A DNA stretch of 64,000 bases from NCBI GenBank assembly GCA_039545355.1, contig BCJJ01000002.1, positions 955,956-1,019,955 on the forward strand, in the 5' to 3' direction. The notes under the pieces are model-generated. The model was not told where the DNA came from, searched no databases, and worked only from the letters and a program-made list of their open reading frames with translations. A program made the position numbers and the translations under genes. The stretch's first letter is position 1. Every line of letters starts with the position of its first letter. This DNA comes from Trichosporon coremiiforme (Eukaryota; Basidiomycota; Tremellomycetes; Trichosporonales; Trichosporonaceae). Positions 1 to 9,436 of the stretch are shown piece after piece.

Positions 1-158
1 TATCAACAACAAGTTGAGGATATGGTCCGCCGATACGAACAGTAGTAGTAGCGCGCTAGGCAAAGCGGCAACCACCCTCACACACCAGCTTTCAGTGTCC
101 GCTACTCACTCTTGTCAAAGTTGGAGCCGCCGGCGGTCGTGCTGGGAGGAGGAGGCAT
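1..158 (-). CDS. 5' end of a minus-strand gene, cut by the window edge
   Basis: An ATG at 158-156 on the minus strand opens a short exon to 110 (16 codons plus one base) encoding MPPPPSTTAGGSNFDK. A perfect GTGAGT donor follows at 109-104, so the rest of the gene lies beyond the left edge after an intron that has not ended by position 1. The Pro/Ser/Thr-rich start carries no recognisable domain. It faces away from the gene starting at 522, so the two would share the promoter region between them. The call rests only on ATG plus donor context and could be chance. Confidence 0.4.
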
Positions 159-521
159 GATGGCTGTTTGTTTTCGAGTTACGCTGCGTTCAGTTAACTC
201 AACACCTCGTCGAAACCACAGCTCCTCGGCATACTCACGAAAGGGTCAATGTCGGGTTGCAAGAACAGGACGACTCTCGTCCTTGGCTGTGGGTTTGCCT
301 GTGATGGGTGGGTGGAAAAGCCATCACGTGACAGTGTGCCTGAACAGCGACTTTTCCTGAGATTACAAATGGCGGGCCGCGAATTACACACACGACTAAG
401 CATGCAGTTGTTATCAGCTACATACGGCGTGCGACGTCACTCACCAGAACCGTTCTGGAAGCTAACGAGCGATCGCAACAACTCCTGCACCTTCAACAAC
501 AACAGACGCCATGATCCAGCA
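159..521. promoter_or_regulatory. divergent intergenic region
   Basis: About 360 bases lie between the putative minus-strand start at 158 and the RTC1 start at 522. No clear TATA box is visible. Short pyrimidine stretches and several ATG triplets are present. An upstream ATG at 511 opens a four-codon reading frame that ends in TGA overlapping the proposed RTC1 start at 522-524, so it could act as a small upstream ORF. Confidence 0.3.
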
Positions 522-3500
522 ATGAACCGCATCGCGACAGTGTTATACCCGTGAGACACGCCCGCGTGCAGTACTGACGGCTAGGGGCTCCGAGGCGTCC
601 TCGACGCCCGCGCACGATAGCGCGCGTGACGTCTCACCCGCGCGATCGTCGCCCTTTCCTCCCGGTCCCTCTGGTCCGCCCTTCCCCCTCAGCATCAACG
701 TGCCCAACGCAGCCAAGAGCATCTACGATGATCCTCGCGCGATTCGCTTCCCGTCTCCCCCTCCCGTGCTCCTGCAGGCGGACTCAACGACGCCACACGC
801 CTCGCCCGCCGGCACACTCACGCTTTCCAAGAACGGAATGACGAGCAGATCGGCCAGCCGCTCACATAGAAACAGCATCAACTCCTCGACAAACAGCAAC
901 GAAGCAGGAAGCTCGAGCTTCGCCAGCCGTACCTCTGGGTCGCGCACTAGCTCCCCGGCACCGATACCGGATCGCTCGCTGCGTGTCAACCTTATGCAGG
1001 CCGCGCAGCCGAAACTGAGCCACAAGTCTCGCGCAGGCACACCGGCGCCGGCTGGCTCGGGGAGGCTGACGAGCATGGCGAAAGGACCGCCGAGCCGCTT
1101 CGCCGTAGGCGGCGGGCAGTGTGAGCTACGATGTACACTCCGTCCAACTGACGCCAGACCTCCGCGTGCTCCAGATTACGGATCCCGAGGGATCAATACC
1201 GCTCGCCGCCCAGGCGACGCCGCGCAAGGTCAGCGGTCGCCAGCCCAGTGCACCGTTTGCTCGCGGACCCGGCGGATCCACCGTCAGCGAGGTGGTGAAC
1301 CTGTGGAAGGGCTCGTGGTCCATCGGCAAGGGTGTGAACGCCGTCGACTGGGCGACAGGCAGTACGTCTCAGCTTCACAGATGCCAGGCAAACTAACACC
1401 AGACTATGATAGCAAGGTGTTAACAGCCACGCCCAGTGGAAGCTTCCTGATCTTCGACGTTAACCGGGGCAAGCTCGAGCGCGAGGTCAGCAGCGGGACG
1501 CCGCGGCCCATGAACGCGATCAAGACGTGCAAGTCGTCGGCGCAGGGCCACCTGATCCTGACTGGTGGAACGGAGGGGCAGGCGCGGCTGTGGGACCTGC
1601 GCGACCCCGACCCGGTCAGCCGCAAGTACTACAAGCACAATGCGCCCGTGACGGCGCTGGAGTTCTGCCCCGACGAACACCACCAGTTCGTCGTCGGCAC
1701 CGAGGCCGGCGGGCTGTTCCGGTACGACTACCGCGTACCCGCAAAGGCAATCGGCAAAGTGTGGGGTGCGCACGGGTCGCGGGCCGTGCATGACCTGAAG
1801 TGGAAGGTCGGTGGCGAGGACTGGGACCAGACGGGGCAGGGCTGGATGGCGAGCGCGGGTGCCGACCGCACCGTACAGATCTGGGACATGGCACTGCCAT
1901 GGGAGAAGGGCTCGACGCCGGTGCACACGCTGCACACGGCGTATCCCATCCGCTACGTTGACTGGCGTCCGGTGCACCCGACCGAGCTGCTTGTCGTCCC
2001 GTTCGACCAGACGTCCAACCCTGCGTACGACGCGAACAAGCCCGAGCCCTCAGAGCCAGTAGTCATGGACCAGGGCGAGGCGGCCCTCGAAGTCTGGGAC
2101 GTCCGAAGACACTATATCTCCAAGTTTGCGCTTTCGGGGTGCGACGACATCCCCGTTGCCGCGATCTGGGACGATGAGGATTCCCTCGTTGCCTGCTACC
2201 AGAAGGGTACCATGATCCAAATCGACCTCCAGAGCCGTGTCGTGCCGAAGACGCTCTCGCTGGAGACAATTCCCCGACAAGTCGTCTCCTGGAGTGGCAG
2301 AGGAGAGCTTGCGTACGCGATCGACCGCTTTAAGATGGGGGAGATCCCGTTCGACGATGTGTAAGCTAGCTCAGGTTTGTATTTTAACTGACATCAGGAA
2401 ACCCGAGTTCGCCTCCCATTGGCAGATCGGGCACGGCGGGACGCGCGGCAAGAGCATCGCGGACCCGGGGTACGAGCCCGCGCAGACGACGGGCGTGCTC
2501 CCGCTGCCAGACGGCGACGACGCCGAGTTCGAGTACATGGCGAACCACTACAAGCTCGAGGGCGACTCGCCGTTGCAGCTGTGTCGATGGAACCGAGAGA
2601 TTGCGACGCTATGCGGACGGACAGACGAGGCGCAGGCTTGGGACCTGCTGCACGGGCTCATCGATGAATTTGCGCCGGCCAAGGCGCTCTTCAACGAGGG
2701 CATCTTCTCCCAGCCCACTGATGGTTTCACACCTGCCCAGCCGACGTCGCCGACCGGTGCGCCCGACCGCAACCACTCGCCAGACTACGAGGCGGGTATT
2801 CGGATTGCGCCAGCCGAAGAGGACATTGTCGCACGCGAAAACAGGTCCGAGGAGTCGATGTCGAGTCGCTCCTCGTTCGAGGAAGACAACGCCAGTGTGG
2901 CGCCTCAGCCAAAGGCGCGCTTCCTGTCGTTTAACCCGCCCGAGATCGAGACGGTGCGGCCGAGTGCCATACGCAACATGTCTGCGATGGCGCGAGGCGG
3001 CTCTAGTGGAGGCGGCTCGCGAAATGCGCTGCAGAAGCGGTTAACGATCGAAACACCAAGGGACGACACGCCGACTCCCGTCGCTGACATGGACTACCCC
3101 GACCCTTACGGTATCGCAGCTGCCCTGGACGCGTGGAGCAGCGGCCTTGGTTCGGTCGAACCTCTGGGCCGAGGAAGGATAACCTCTCGCTCGACGCCGC
3201 ATAGCACGCGCCCGCCATCGCCGACACGTTTAGCCAAGTCGGGAGGCAGCAAGCCGCCGTCAAACCTCGGAAGCCAGCGCCCGTCAATTGACCAGACCAA
3301 GGAGCGCATCCAGCCCGGTCAGCTCACGCGCTTATCCCACTCAGCGTACACGCCCGAGCAGTGGGACAACTACCGTACGCAGCGGTGCGCGGGGCTGCTC
3401 GACTGGTGGCAGGCGTTCATCACCGACGGCGAGGTACAGGTTGCGACAGCACTGTTCGTGGTTGGAGGCACTGTCATCGACTTCCCGCGGAAACAGACGC

Positions 3501-4283
3501 TCCGCGTTCTCGAGTCCTACCTTGGTGAGCTTACTGGCTTTCAACGTTAGCTAATGTCAGATCTGTTGGAGCGATACAGACTGACGGTGTCGATGGCGTA
3601 CATCCGCCGCTTCGCTGGTCTCGTCGAGACGCAGACCATCGGCGCGATCGAAGGCATCACGCAGATCCAGTACTGCATGAAGTGCGGCAAGTCGACGGGC
3701 TCGCTTGAGGACGCGCCTGGTAGCCGGCCATTCTGGTGGTGCAGGCGCTGCAAGCAGCGTGCCAAGGCGTGTGCCGTGTGGTGAGTTGCCCTCCTGAAAT
3801 GTGATAGTGGCGCGAGACGCTGACAGCAGCCGCGAACCGGTCAGGGGCTTGTGGATGTCGTGCCGCAGATGCAAGCACGGCGGGCACCAGGTGAGTCACC
3901 CTTGTGTGAATGATAGTTGACAGTCAAGCGGTGCATGCGATTGTACTACAGTGAGTTAAGCAGACGACAGCTTCATATATGTGGCCGAGCAGCTGACATC
4001 AGTGGCGACCGAGCAGCCGGTGCCCGTAGTGCCATCAACGCCGCGCACGGGGTCGCCGATGCCGTCCCCGAGCCAGCGGAATACAAGCATGGTCTCCCAC
4101 GTCAGCCACGTGTCGCACTCCACATCGCACGACTCGGGCTTGACAGAACGTAGTGTCGCACTCCGAGAAGAAGCGAACGGGAGCGAGGCGACGGCGGCGA
4201 CGGATAGCGGCATGAAGCGCAATATGTGTCCGACGGGGTGTGGGTGCCAGTGCCGCATCGTCGCAGGAGAGTATGGCGAGTGA
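522..4283 (+). CDS. RTC1: RTC1/SEA2 (WDR24-like) subunit of the SEA/GATOR2 complex
   Basis: Nine exons give a 1145-aa protein: 522-550, 585-1120, 1158-1361, 1403-2360, 2398-3524, 3561-3780, 3830-3890, 3929-3950, 4003-4283; every junction keeps frame. The N-terminal half is a WD40 propeller, with GTEGQARLWDLRD and SAGADRTVQIWDM as clear blades. A long Ser/Pro-rich linker follows. The C-terminus carries a zinc-binding RING-like region with repeated Cys/His pairs (CMKCGK, WWCRRCK, CRRCKHGGH, CMR, CPTGCGCQC), diagnostic of RTC1/WDR24. In known systems this vacuole-associated subunit relieves GATOR1 inhibition of TORC1 when amino acids are present. The start is inferred: the 34-nt first intron joins an ATG at 522 to the open frame, but the next ATG (838) is possible. 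The 3891-3928 intron needs an AAG acceptor. Confidence 0.88.
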
Positions 4284-4948
4284 GAAGACTTTAAGCAGTG
4301 GACGACCGTAGACAATGTTGTACCATGCATCCATCAGACGTTGCTTCGATCTTCGGTGTGTGCATTGGCCCTTGGTTGTTTCCTGGCGGTTCAATGTAGC
4401 GGGCAAGGATTAGGCGTGACAGGCACTTGGTAAAGTAGGCGGGAGAATGCAGATTGGGCCTAATTTTGCCACCGAGGTGGTGACGGGATTTGCCACCCAA
4501 TTCGACATTCGGCGGCAAAAGCCATGAGCCATCACGGCCTACAACGCGAGGCACGGCAGCAGGCAGCAGGCAGTGAGCCCAGTGAGTCCGCAGACACCCA
4601 CACCCGCGCGAGCTCTTTCACAACGCATCCTTCGCATCCGGCCAAAGCCATTGTTGACTCCCCACCCATCCATCCCTCCTTCCTCAACGCCAATGCCCCC
4701 GCAACGGTAACAGCCTCCCCCGCCCCCTCCCAAAACTACCTCACAGCAACCCCTGCTCCCGAGGATCCAAAGAAGAAGCTTGCGCTCAGTTGTCTTGCCG
4801 CCTTCCTTCCATCCAACCTTCTTTCGATCACACATCACACCCCACACCGGCCCCTCCAAAACCCAGCCAGCGTTATAAGGCAAGTGTCACAGCAACCGTC
4901 ACACCCTCTTCCCATCTCAAGCTCCACAAGTTCACACTCGCTAACACC
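4284..4948. other. intergenic region upstream of the C2H2 gene
   Basis: About 660 bases without a supported gene. The last 300 bases are strongly C/T-rich (runs of ccacccatccatccctcc type), as expected of a fungal promoter and 5' leader. An open frame runs into the C2H2 gene from upstream, but its only in-frame ATG in good context is at 4949. Confidence 0.3.
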
Positions 4949-7051
4949 ATGGTAGCGATCCAAGCTGCCCTCGCTGACCGCTGCGACCCATACTGGAAGA
5001 CGATTTGCCCGTGGCTGCTCCCCTCGAACAGAGTACAGGTCGACCCTCTGCTCGAGTCGTACATCCAGCCCCGCCGTCTCCGCACACCTTCCCCCACCCC
5101 CACCATGTCGAGCGAGGACGATCCGCAGCCGGTAGCAACGGCTGCGGCCGCCCCTCCTCCCGCTGGCGTGAACCACGCCGCGGCCACCTCCCAACCTCCC
5201 CCTCCGCCGCCGGCATCGGCCGACAAGGCGGCTGACAAGAAGATGGACACTGATACCCCGCCGGCTCCGGCCCCGAAGGGCTCCAACATCTCCACCGACA
5301 GCGACAACTCGGCGGCAGGCAAGCCAAGTAACTTTTGGCAGAGCTCGGTGCTGTCCGCGGAACCCCAGTCGACTGAGACGCTGCACTCGCAGCCGTCGTC
5401 GACGAACGGATCGCAGATCTCGCTCCGGCCTTCCCGCTGGCACAAGGCGCGGTCAACATCGACCGAGTCGGGCCTCTCGTTATCAGGCATGACAACATTA
5501 GGCTCGATGTACAACGCCGAGGGCTTCCCGAACTACCCGATCTCGTCCGACGAGGACAAGGACGTCCAGCAGCTTGCTGTTGACGACGCCGCCATTGCCA
5601 AGCAGATCGCCCTCACGGACGAGGCGGTGCGCTCGATTAACGGCACGTCGAGCGTCTTCCAGGCCCGCACCATGAACAACATGATGCCCGCCCCTCAATC
5701 CGGCAACACGTACGAGCTTCCGCGATCCATGGCCGCCTTCGTCCGTCGCGGGGAAGGCAACGAGCGTGAGCTGCCTACCGGCCGTTCTTTCGTGTCTTCG
5801 GGCTCGTCGACTTCCTCGGAAGAGTCAGAGCACCTGGCGTCGGTCCAGTGGGTCGAGCAGGTGTCACGACCTTCCCCGACATCCTACCAGTCCTTCAACG
5901 CGAACTACTTCTACGGCAACAACGGCAGCGCGAACGCGGCGAACCAGCCGACGAACACGAAGATGCATCCACCTTCCTCGACCGCCCGGACCCCGATGTC
6001 ACCGCATAACCGGAACGGAGCACCGAACTCGTCCGGAAGCCAGCCCGGCTTCCAGCGCATGCCGAGCACTGGCGCCGCATCCGCCAGCGCCCCGAACAGG
6101 TCGAACACGCCGAACCAGGGAGCATCCGGCGAGGGATCAGTGGAGAACGACGACGACCAGACCGTCGGCTTTAACAGGGAAGGCAGTCCCTCGTCGTCTT
6201 CGGCTAGTGGCCTCGATCTCCTGTCCCACGCCGCCGCGCACCACGAGCGATCTCGCAGCCACTCGCACACGAAACGGAAAGCGGGCGCCGAGGCTGTGGC
6301 GCAGTGGCGCGAAAGCGGCATCCCGTCGGGAGCATCGCGCATCAACGACATCCGCGCCGGATCAGGAGGCTACGACTCGCCTGGGTACGAGAGCACGCCA
6401 AGCGACGGACAGCAGGAGGCGCGCGAGCCTCCGGCGAAGCGACGGAAGAGCGAGCTCGAGCCGCCCGATGCGCGCCTGGCGCAGACCTCCATCGCGGCGA
6501 ACGAGGAAGGCGACTCGGACTTCCACACCGAGGGCAGCGCGTCCGACAGCGAGTACCAAGGCGGCAAGGCCAAGGGCCGGCCAGCAGCGAAGACGGGCAA
6601 GGCGAAGCGGGCGACAGGCCACCGCGTGCGCCCGACGCTACCGGCGCCCGCGGGCTCGTCATCCCCCGCGCCGCCGGCCAAGGTGCCGCCAAAGAAGGCC
6701 CGCAAGTCGTCACCCACGCCGGCCGCCGGCGGCGTACAGTGCGAGTATATCAACCCGCTGCCACCGTACCAGCGATGCACCGACGTGTTCACCCGCAAGT
6801 ACGACATTCCCCGGCACATGGCGCGACACGCGCGGCGCGAGGGCGACCTCGTCGCCGAAGGTCGTCTCGAGGAGCGCAAGGCTCTCCTCTGGCTGAGCAT
6901 AAAGGACAAGCCGAGTGGGTACAGTTGGGCTCTCTGTGGACGTGTAACTGACAGAACAGAAATCCAGTGTCCCGTTTGTAACGAGTCCTTCACGAGAAAC
7001 GACGCTTTGAAGAGGCACAGCAAGAAGTCGGGTCATGCGCTGCCGTCGTAG
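4949..7051 (+). CDS. C2H2 zinc-finger transcription regulator
   Basis: The ATG at 4949 (acaccATGG context) opens a protein of about 685 aa. The first 500 residues are disordered: Pro/Ala, Ser/Thr and Asn-rich stretches and basic patches such as PPAKRRK that may act as nuclear signals. The C-terminus holds two finger-like units. The second is a normal C2H2 finger (CPVCNESFTRNDALKRH, then H after five residues). In the first, the Cys pair is separated by 13 residues before TDVFTRKYDIPRHMARH, so either one ligand is displaced or the finger is atypical. An in-frame intron is likely between the fingers (about 6915-6959, branch CTGAC at 6948); alternative boundaries 6919-6954 also keep frame. Single downstream MSSEDD start (5105) is possible. 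Likely nuclear DNA-binding protein; target unknown. Confidence 0.75.
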   Translation: MVAIQAALADRCDPYWKTICPWLLPSNRVQVDPLLESYIQPRRLRTPSPTPTMSSEDDPQPVATAAAAPPPAGVNHAAATSQPPPPPPASADKAADKKMDTDTPPAPAPKGSNISTDSDNSAAGKPSNFWQSSVLSAEPQSTETLHSQPSSTNGSQISLRPSRWHKARSTSTESGLSLSGMTTLGSMYNAEGFPNYPISSDEDKDVQQLAVDDAAIAKQIALTDEAVRSINGTSSVFQARTMNNMMPAPQSGNTYELPRSMAAFVRRGEGNERELPTGRSFVSSGSSTSSEESEHLASVQWVEQVSRPSPTSYQSFNANYFYGNNGSANAANQPTNTKMHPPSSTARTPMSPHNRNGAPNSSGSQPGFQRMPSTGAASASAPNRSNTPNQGASGEGSVENDDDQTVGFNREGSPSSSSASGLDLLSHAAAHHERSRSHSHTKRKAGAEAVAQWRESGIPSGASRINDIRAGSGGYDSPGYESTPSDGQQEAREPPAKRRKSELEPPDARLAQTSIAANEEGDSDFHTEGSASDSEYQGGKAKGRPAAKTGKAKRATGHRVRPTLPAPAGSSSPAPPAKVPPKKARKSSPTPAAGGVQCEYINPLPPYQRCTDVFTRKYDIPRHMARHARREGDLVAEGRLEERKALLWLSIKDKPSGYSWALCGRVTDRTEIQCPVCNESFTRNDALKRHSKKSGHALPS

Positions 7052-7363
7052 TCGCGACGCCGAGCTCGCTAGCGCGAGAGCGTCGCGACGAGGATGCGAA
7101 CCAGCGAACGCCGCGACGCGAGGCGAGGCGTTGTCGCACGGCGGCGGTGTGTTTCTGACAGAGAATACAGAACGGTCTTGGGCCTCTGACGAACTCCAAC
7201 TCCACTGCAACCATTCGTTTCCCCTCTAGTATTATGCATAGGATTGTATTGTTACGCTGCTCCCGCGCTTAGGGGGCGTATGCCGCGCTTGACGTGAAGA
7301 GCGTGCGCGTGTAGAATCTGTCGGCGGGCGGGGCGGGGATCGCGAGCGCAACAGAGGTGGTGG
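7052..7363. other. intergenic, convergent gene ends
   Basis: About 310 bases between the C2H2 stop and the stop of the minus-strand proline-rich gene. A short G-rich stretch (ggcgggcggggcgggg, near 7323-7339) is present. No gene or RNA is recognised. Confidence 0.3.
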
Positions 7364-8182
7364 TCAACAGACGCACGCCACTGTGCCTGAGGTTAGCATG
7401 AGGAGCGCGAGCAAGCATCCGAGGCAATGCGATGTGACGCCGTCCGAGTCCGAGCGCAACCGAAGCATGGAAGCATCGATCGCACGGTGCAAGCGCATCA
7501 TCGCGAGGGGTAGACTAAAAAGAAGGTGAGTTAGTACTTACCGAGAACGGCAACTTGGACGACCCGTCGAGCTGCTGGAGAGGGGACTCGGCGGTGTCGG
7601 TGGGTCCGAATCGAGAATCTCAGTCGGGAACAAGGGAATCCGAGAAGGTATACCAGTCTCGATGAGCCGGTAGCGGCGCGCCGAACAGGGCGGGGAGCAG
7701 TGGCAGCTCTGTTGGCAGCTCAGCGTGGAGGTGTGCGTTTGGTGAGATAGGTGCGTCTGGTTGCTGAAACTGGTCGAGAGGCGGGGGAGATTCGGACGAG
7801 GGTCGGTTTGGACTGCTGCGTTGGTGAAACCGGCCCGTGGAGGGTCGGCAGCGGAGGGGAAGGAAGTGTAAGAGGGGAAGGGGCGTGAGGGATGGACTTT
7901 GTTGAGGTAGTGCGCGGGTGGCTTGAAGCTGGGCACTGCTGGCGGGGACGGCGTAGCTGTTGACGCTGGGGCGGGTGGCGGAGAGGGAGGAGACGGGGCT
8001 GGGGCGGCCGGAGGAGTCTCAACGGCTAGCCCCTCAGGGACCGAGGTTGGCGCAGCTAAAGCTGCTGGCGCAGGCTTTGGCGACACAGGCGTCGGAGGAG
8101 GAGAAGGCAGCGAGTCTCTGCGTCGAGGCAGGGCTGACGCCGGCAAGGAGGACGGAGGGACGTAAGGCGGGTACGGAATCAT
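7364..8182 (-). CDS. proline-rich hypothetical protein (minus strand)
   Basis: An open frame of 213 codons runs from an ATG at 8182-8180 (MIPYPPYVPPSS) to a GTAAGT donor at 7541-7536. A 27-nt intron (7515-7541, containing CTAAC and ending TTTTTAG) leads in frame to a second exon ending in TGA at 7366-7364, giving about 263 aa. The protein is dominated by Pro, Ala and Ser, with PSPPPTP and PSPPSPPPAP type runs, then a Ser/His/Cys-rich part. Such composition is typical of cytosolic tails or disordered proteins, and no domain is recognised. It may not be an independent gene but the 3' end of the membrane-protein candidate just upstream on the same strand. A further intron may end at the ctaacctcag sequence near 7395. 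Confidence 0.4.
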
Positions 8183-8405
8183 GATTTTCCGAGCCGCTTC
8201 AGGGGGTCGTGGGCGGATATCAGGATGTCACTAGGTCGTCAGGATGGCACAGCCTACTGGTCATGAAATGTTCAGGATAAGGACGAATTGAGCGTCGCGT
8301 GTGCTGAGCGCGTGCGGTGGTCGTGTGCGCATACGTCGTGTGCGCGTCGTGTAGGTGAAAAGAAGTACAGTACGTTGGGTAGGTTGAAGGAGTCGGCAGC
8401 CAGTG

Positions 8406-9134
8406 TCAATAGTAAGAATATCTAAGGGCGTTCGCCCGTACGATGAGGTCAAAGATGATGAAGCCAGAAGAGGAGGGAAAGACGACGAGCGCGAAAGAGT
8501 CGCAGGGAGAGCTTATGTAGTCCATCATTCTTGACGCACGTTCGGGGCGCAGAAGGAAGACGCATCGACGGATCATGCGCATCATGCGCAACACGTAAAG
8601 GGAAGGCGCAGCCCGCACGCACGTCACTGGGCTACTGGTGGTACGAGTGATGAACACCCACAGACCGCGGAACCCTTGCAGGCGCAGGCGGTCAGCGGGG
8701 GCAGGTGACCCAACCCGAATCCCAGACAGGTGACGGGTGACTTTTGATGTGACTTCAAGGAAAGAGGGGCGTAAGTCTGGATAGGCCCGGGCGCTGGCCA
8801 TGACGCTCTGTTCGGTACCCTCTGGCCATCATGATGGGGCCTGACCGTCGCGTGGTCATTTCGATCGGTCGTGGCGAGACATTGATTGGAGTGTTGGCAG
8901 TGCTGAACGAGGCGGACATCGCGGTGGCTGGAGAGAGCATCGATGGACAAGTGGTCCTCCGATAAAGCACCGTCAGGCACCCCAGCATGAAGGTGATGCC
9001 TAGGGCAGAGCAGACCAGAACCTTCTCCACCAGATGGCGCGCGGCGGTGCACAGCTGCGTGCGTGCTACGGGTGTGGTGTGATGGCAGGTTTTCAGAGTG
9101 CGAAAGTGAGCGAGAGCGAGTCGCACACCCTCAT
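8406..9134 (-). CDS. candidate multi-exon membrane protein (minus strand), model unresolved
   Basis: Two overlapping minus-strand frames in this stretch contain hydrophobic segments that could span a membrane (VLVCSALGITFMLGCLTVLY near 9000, and FALVVFPSSSGFIIFDLIV near 8450) separated by basic stretches (RMMRMIRRCVF). They are in different frames and would need splicing. Candidate donors exist, but no junction set could be fixed. An ATG lies at 9134-9132 but its own frame closes quickly. The neighbour downstream on the same strand is the proline-rich frame, which could be its tail. No family is recognised. Confidence 0.22.
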
Positions 9135-9297
9135 GTCGAAGGCAGGATACCCAAGGCGACAGTAGAAGTCGGCAGGTAGCCGACTGAGACTTGTGTGTCT
9201 TCAGCCACCCCTCTCCTCTTCCTCTTCGCGCCTCCTCTCGCCTCCTTCACATCATTTTGGTGTGACAATAGAGCGGCTTCAGGCTGCCTTCGCTGGG

Positions 9298-9305
9298 TAT
9301 ATAAG
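9298..9305 (+). promoter_or_regulatory. TATA box (TATATAAG) of micro-exon array 1
   Basis: TATATAAG on the plus strand, followed about 30-40 bases later by a pyrimidine-rich stretch (tactttctctcatcgac) suited to transcription start, and 132 bases before the first donor of the intron array. The same octamer precedes array 2 at a similar distance, so both arrays appear to have strong focused promoters. Confidence 0.55.
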
Positions 9306-9436
9306 TCGCAGCGGTGCCCCGAAGTGTTCATCGTTCATACTTTCTCTCATCGACTCCTTCTCACCTACCATTGCGACCCGAGTTGCACCCGAGTCCGACT
9401 CACGCTTCACCTAGTCTATTGTCCATCTCTTTACTC

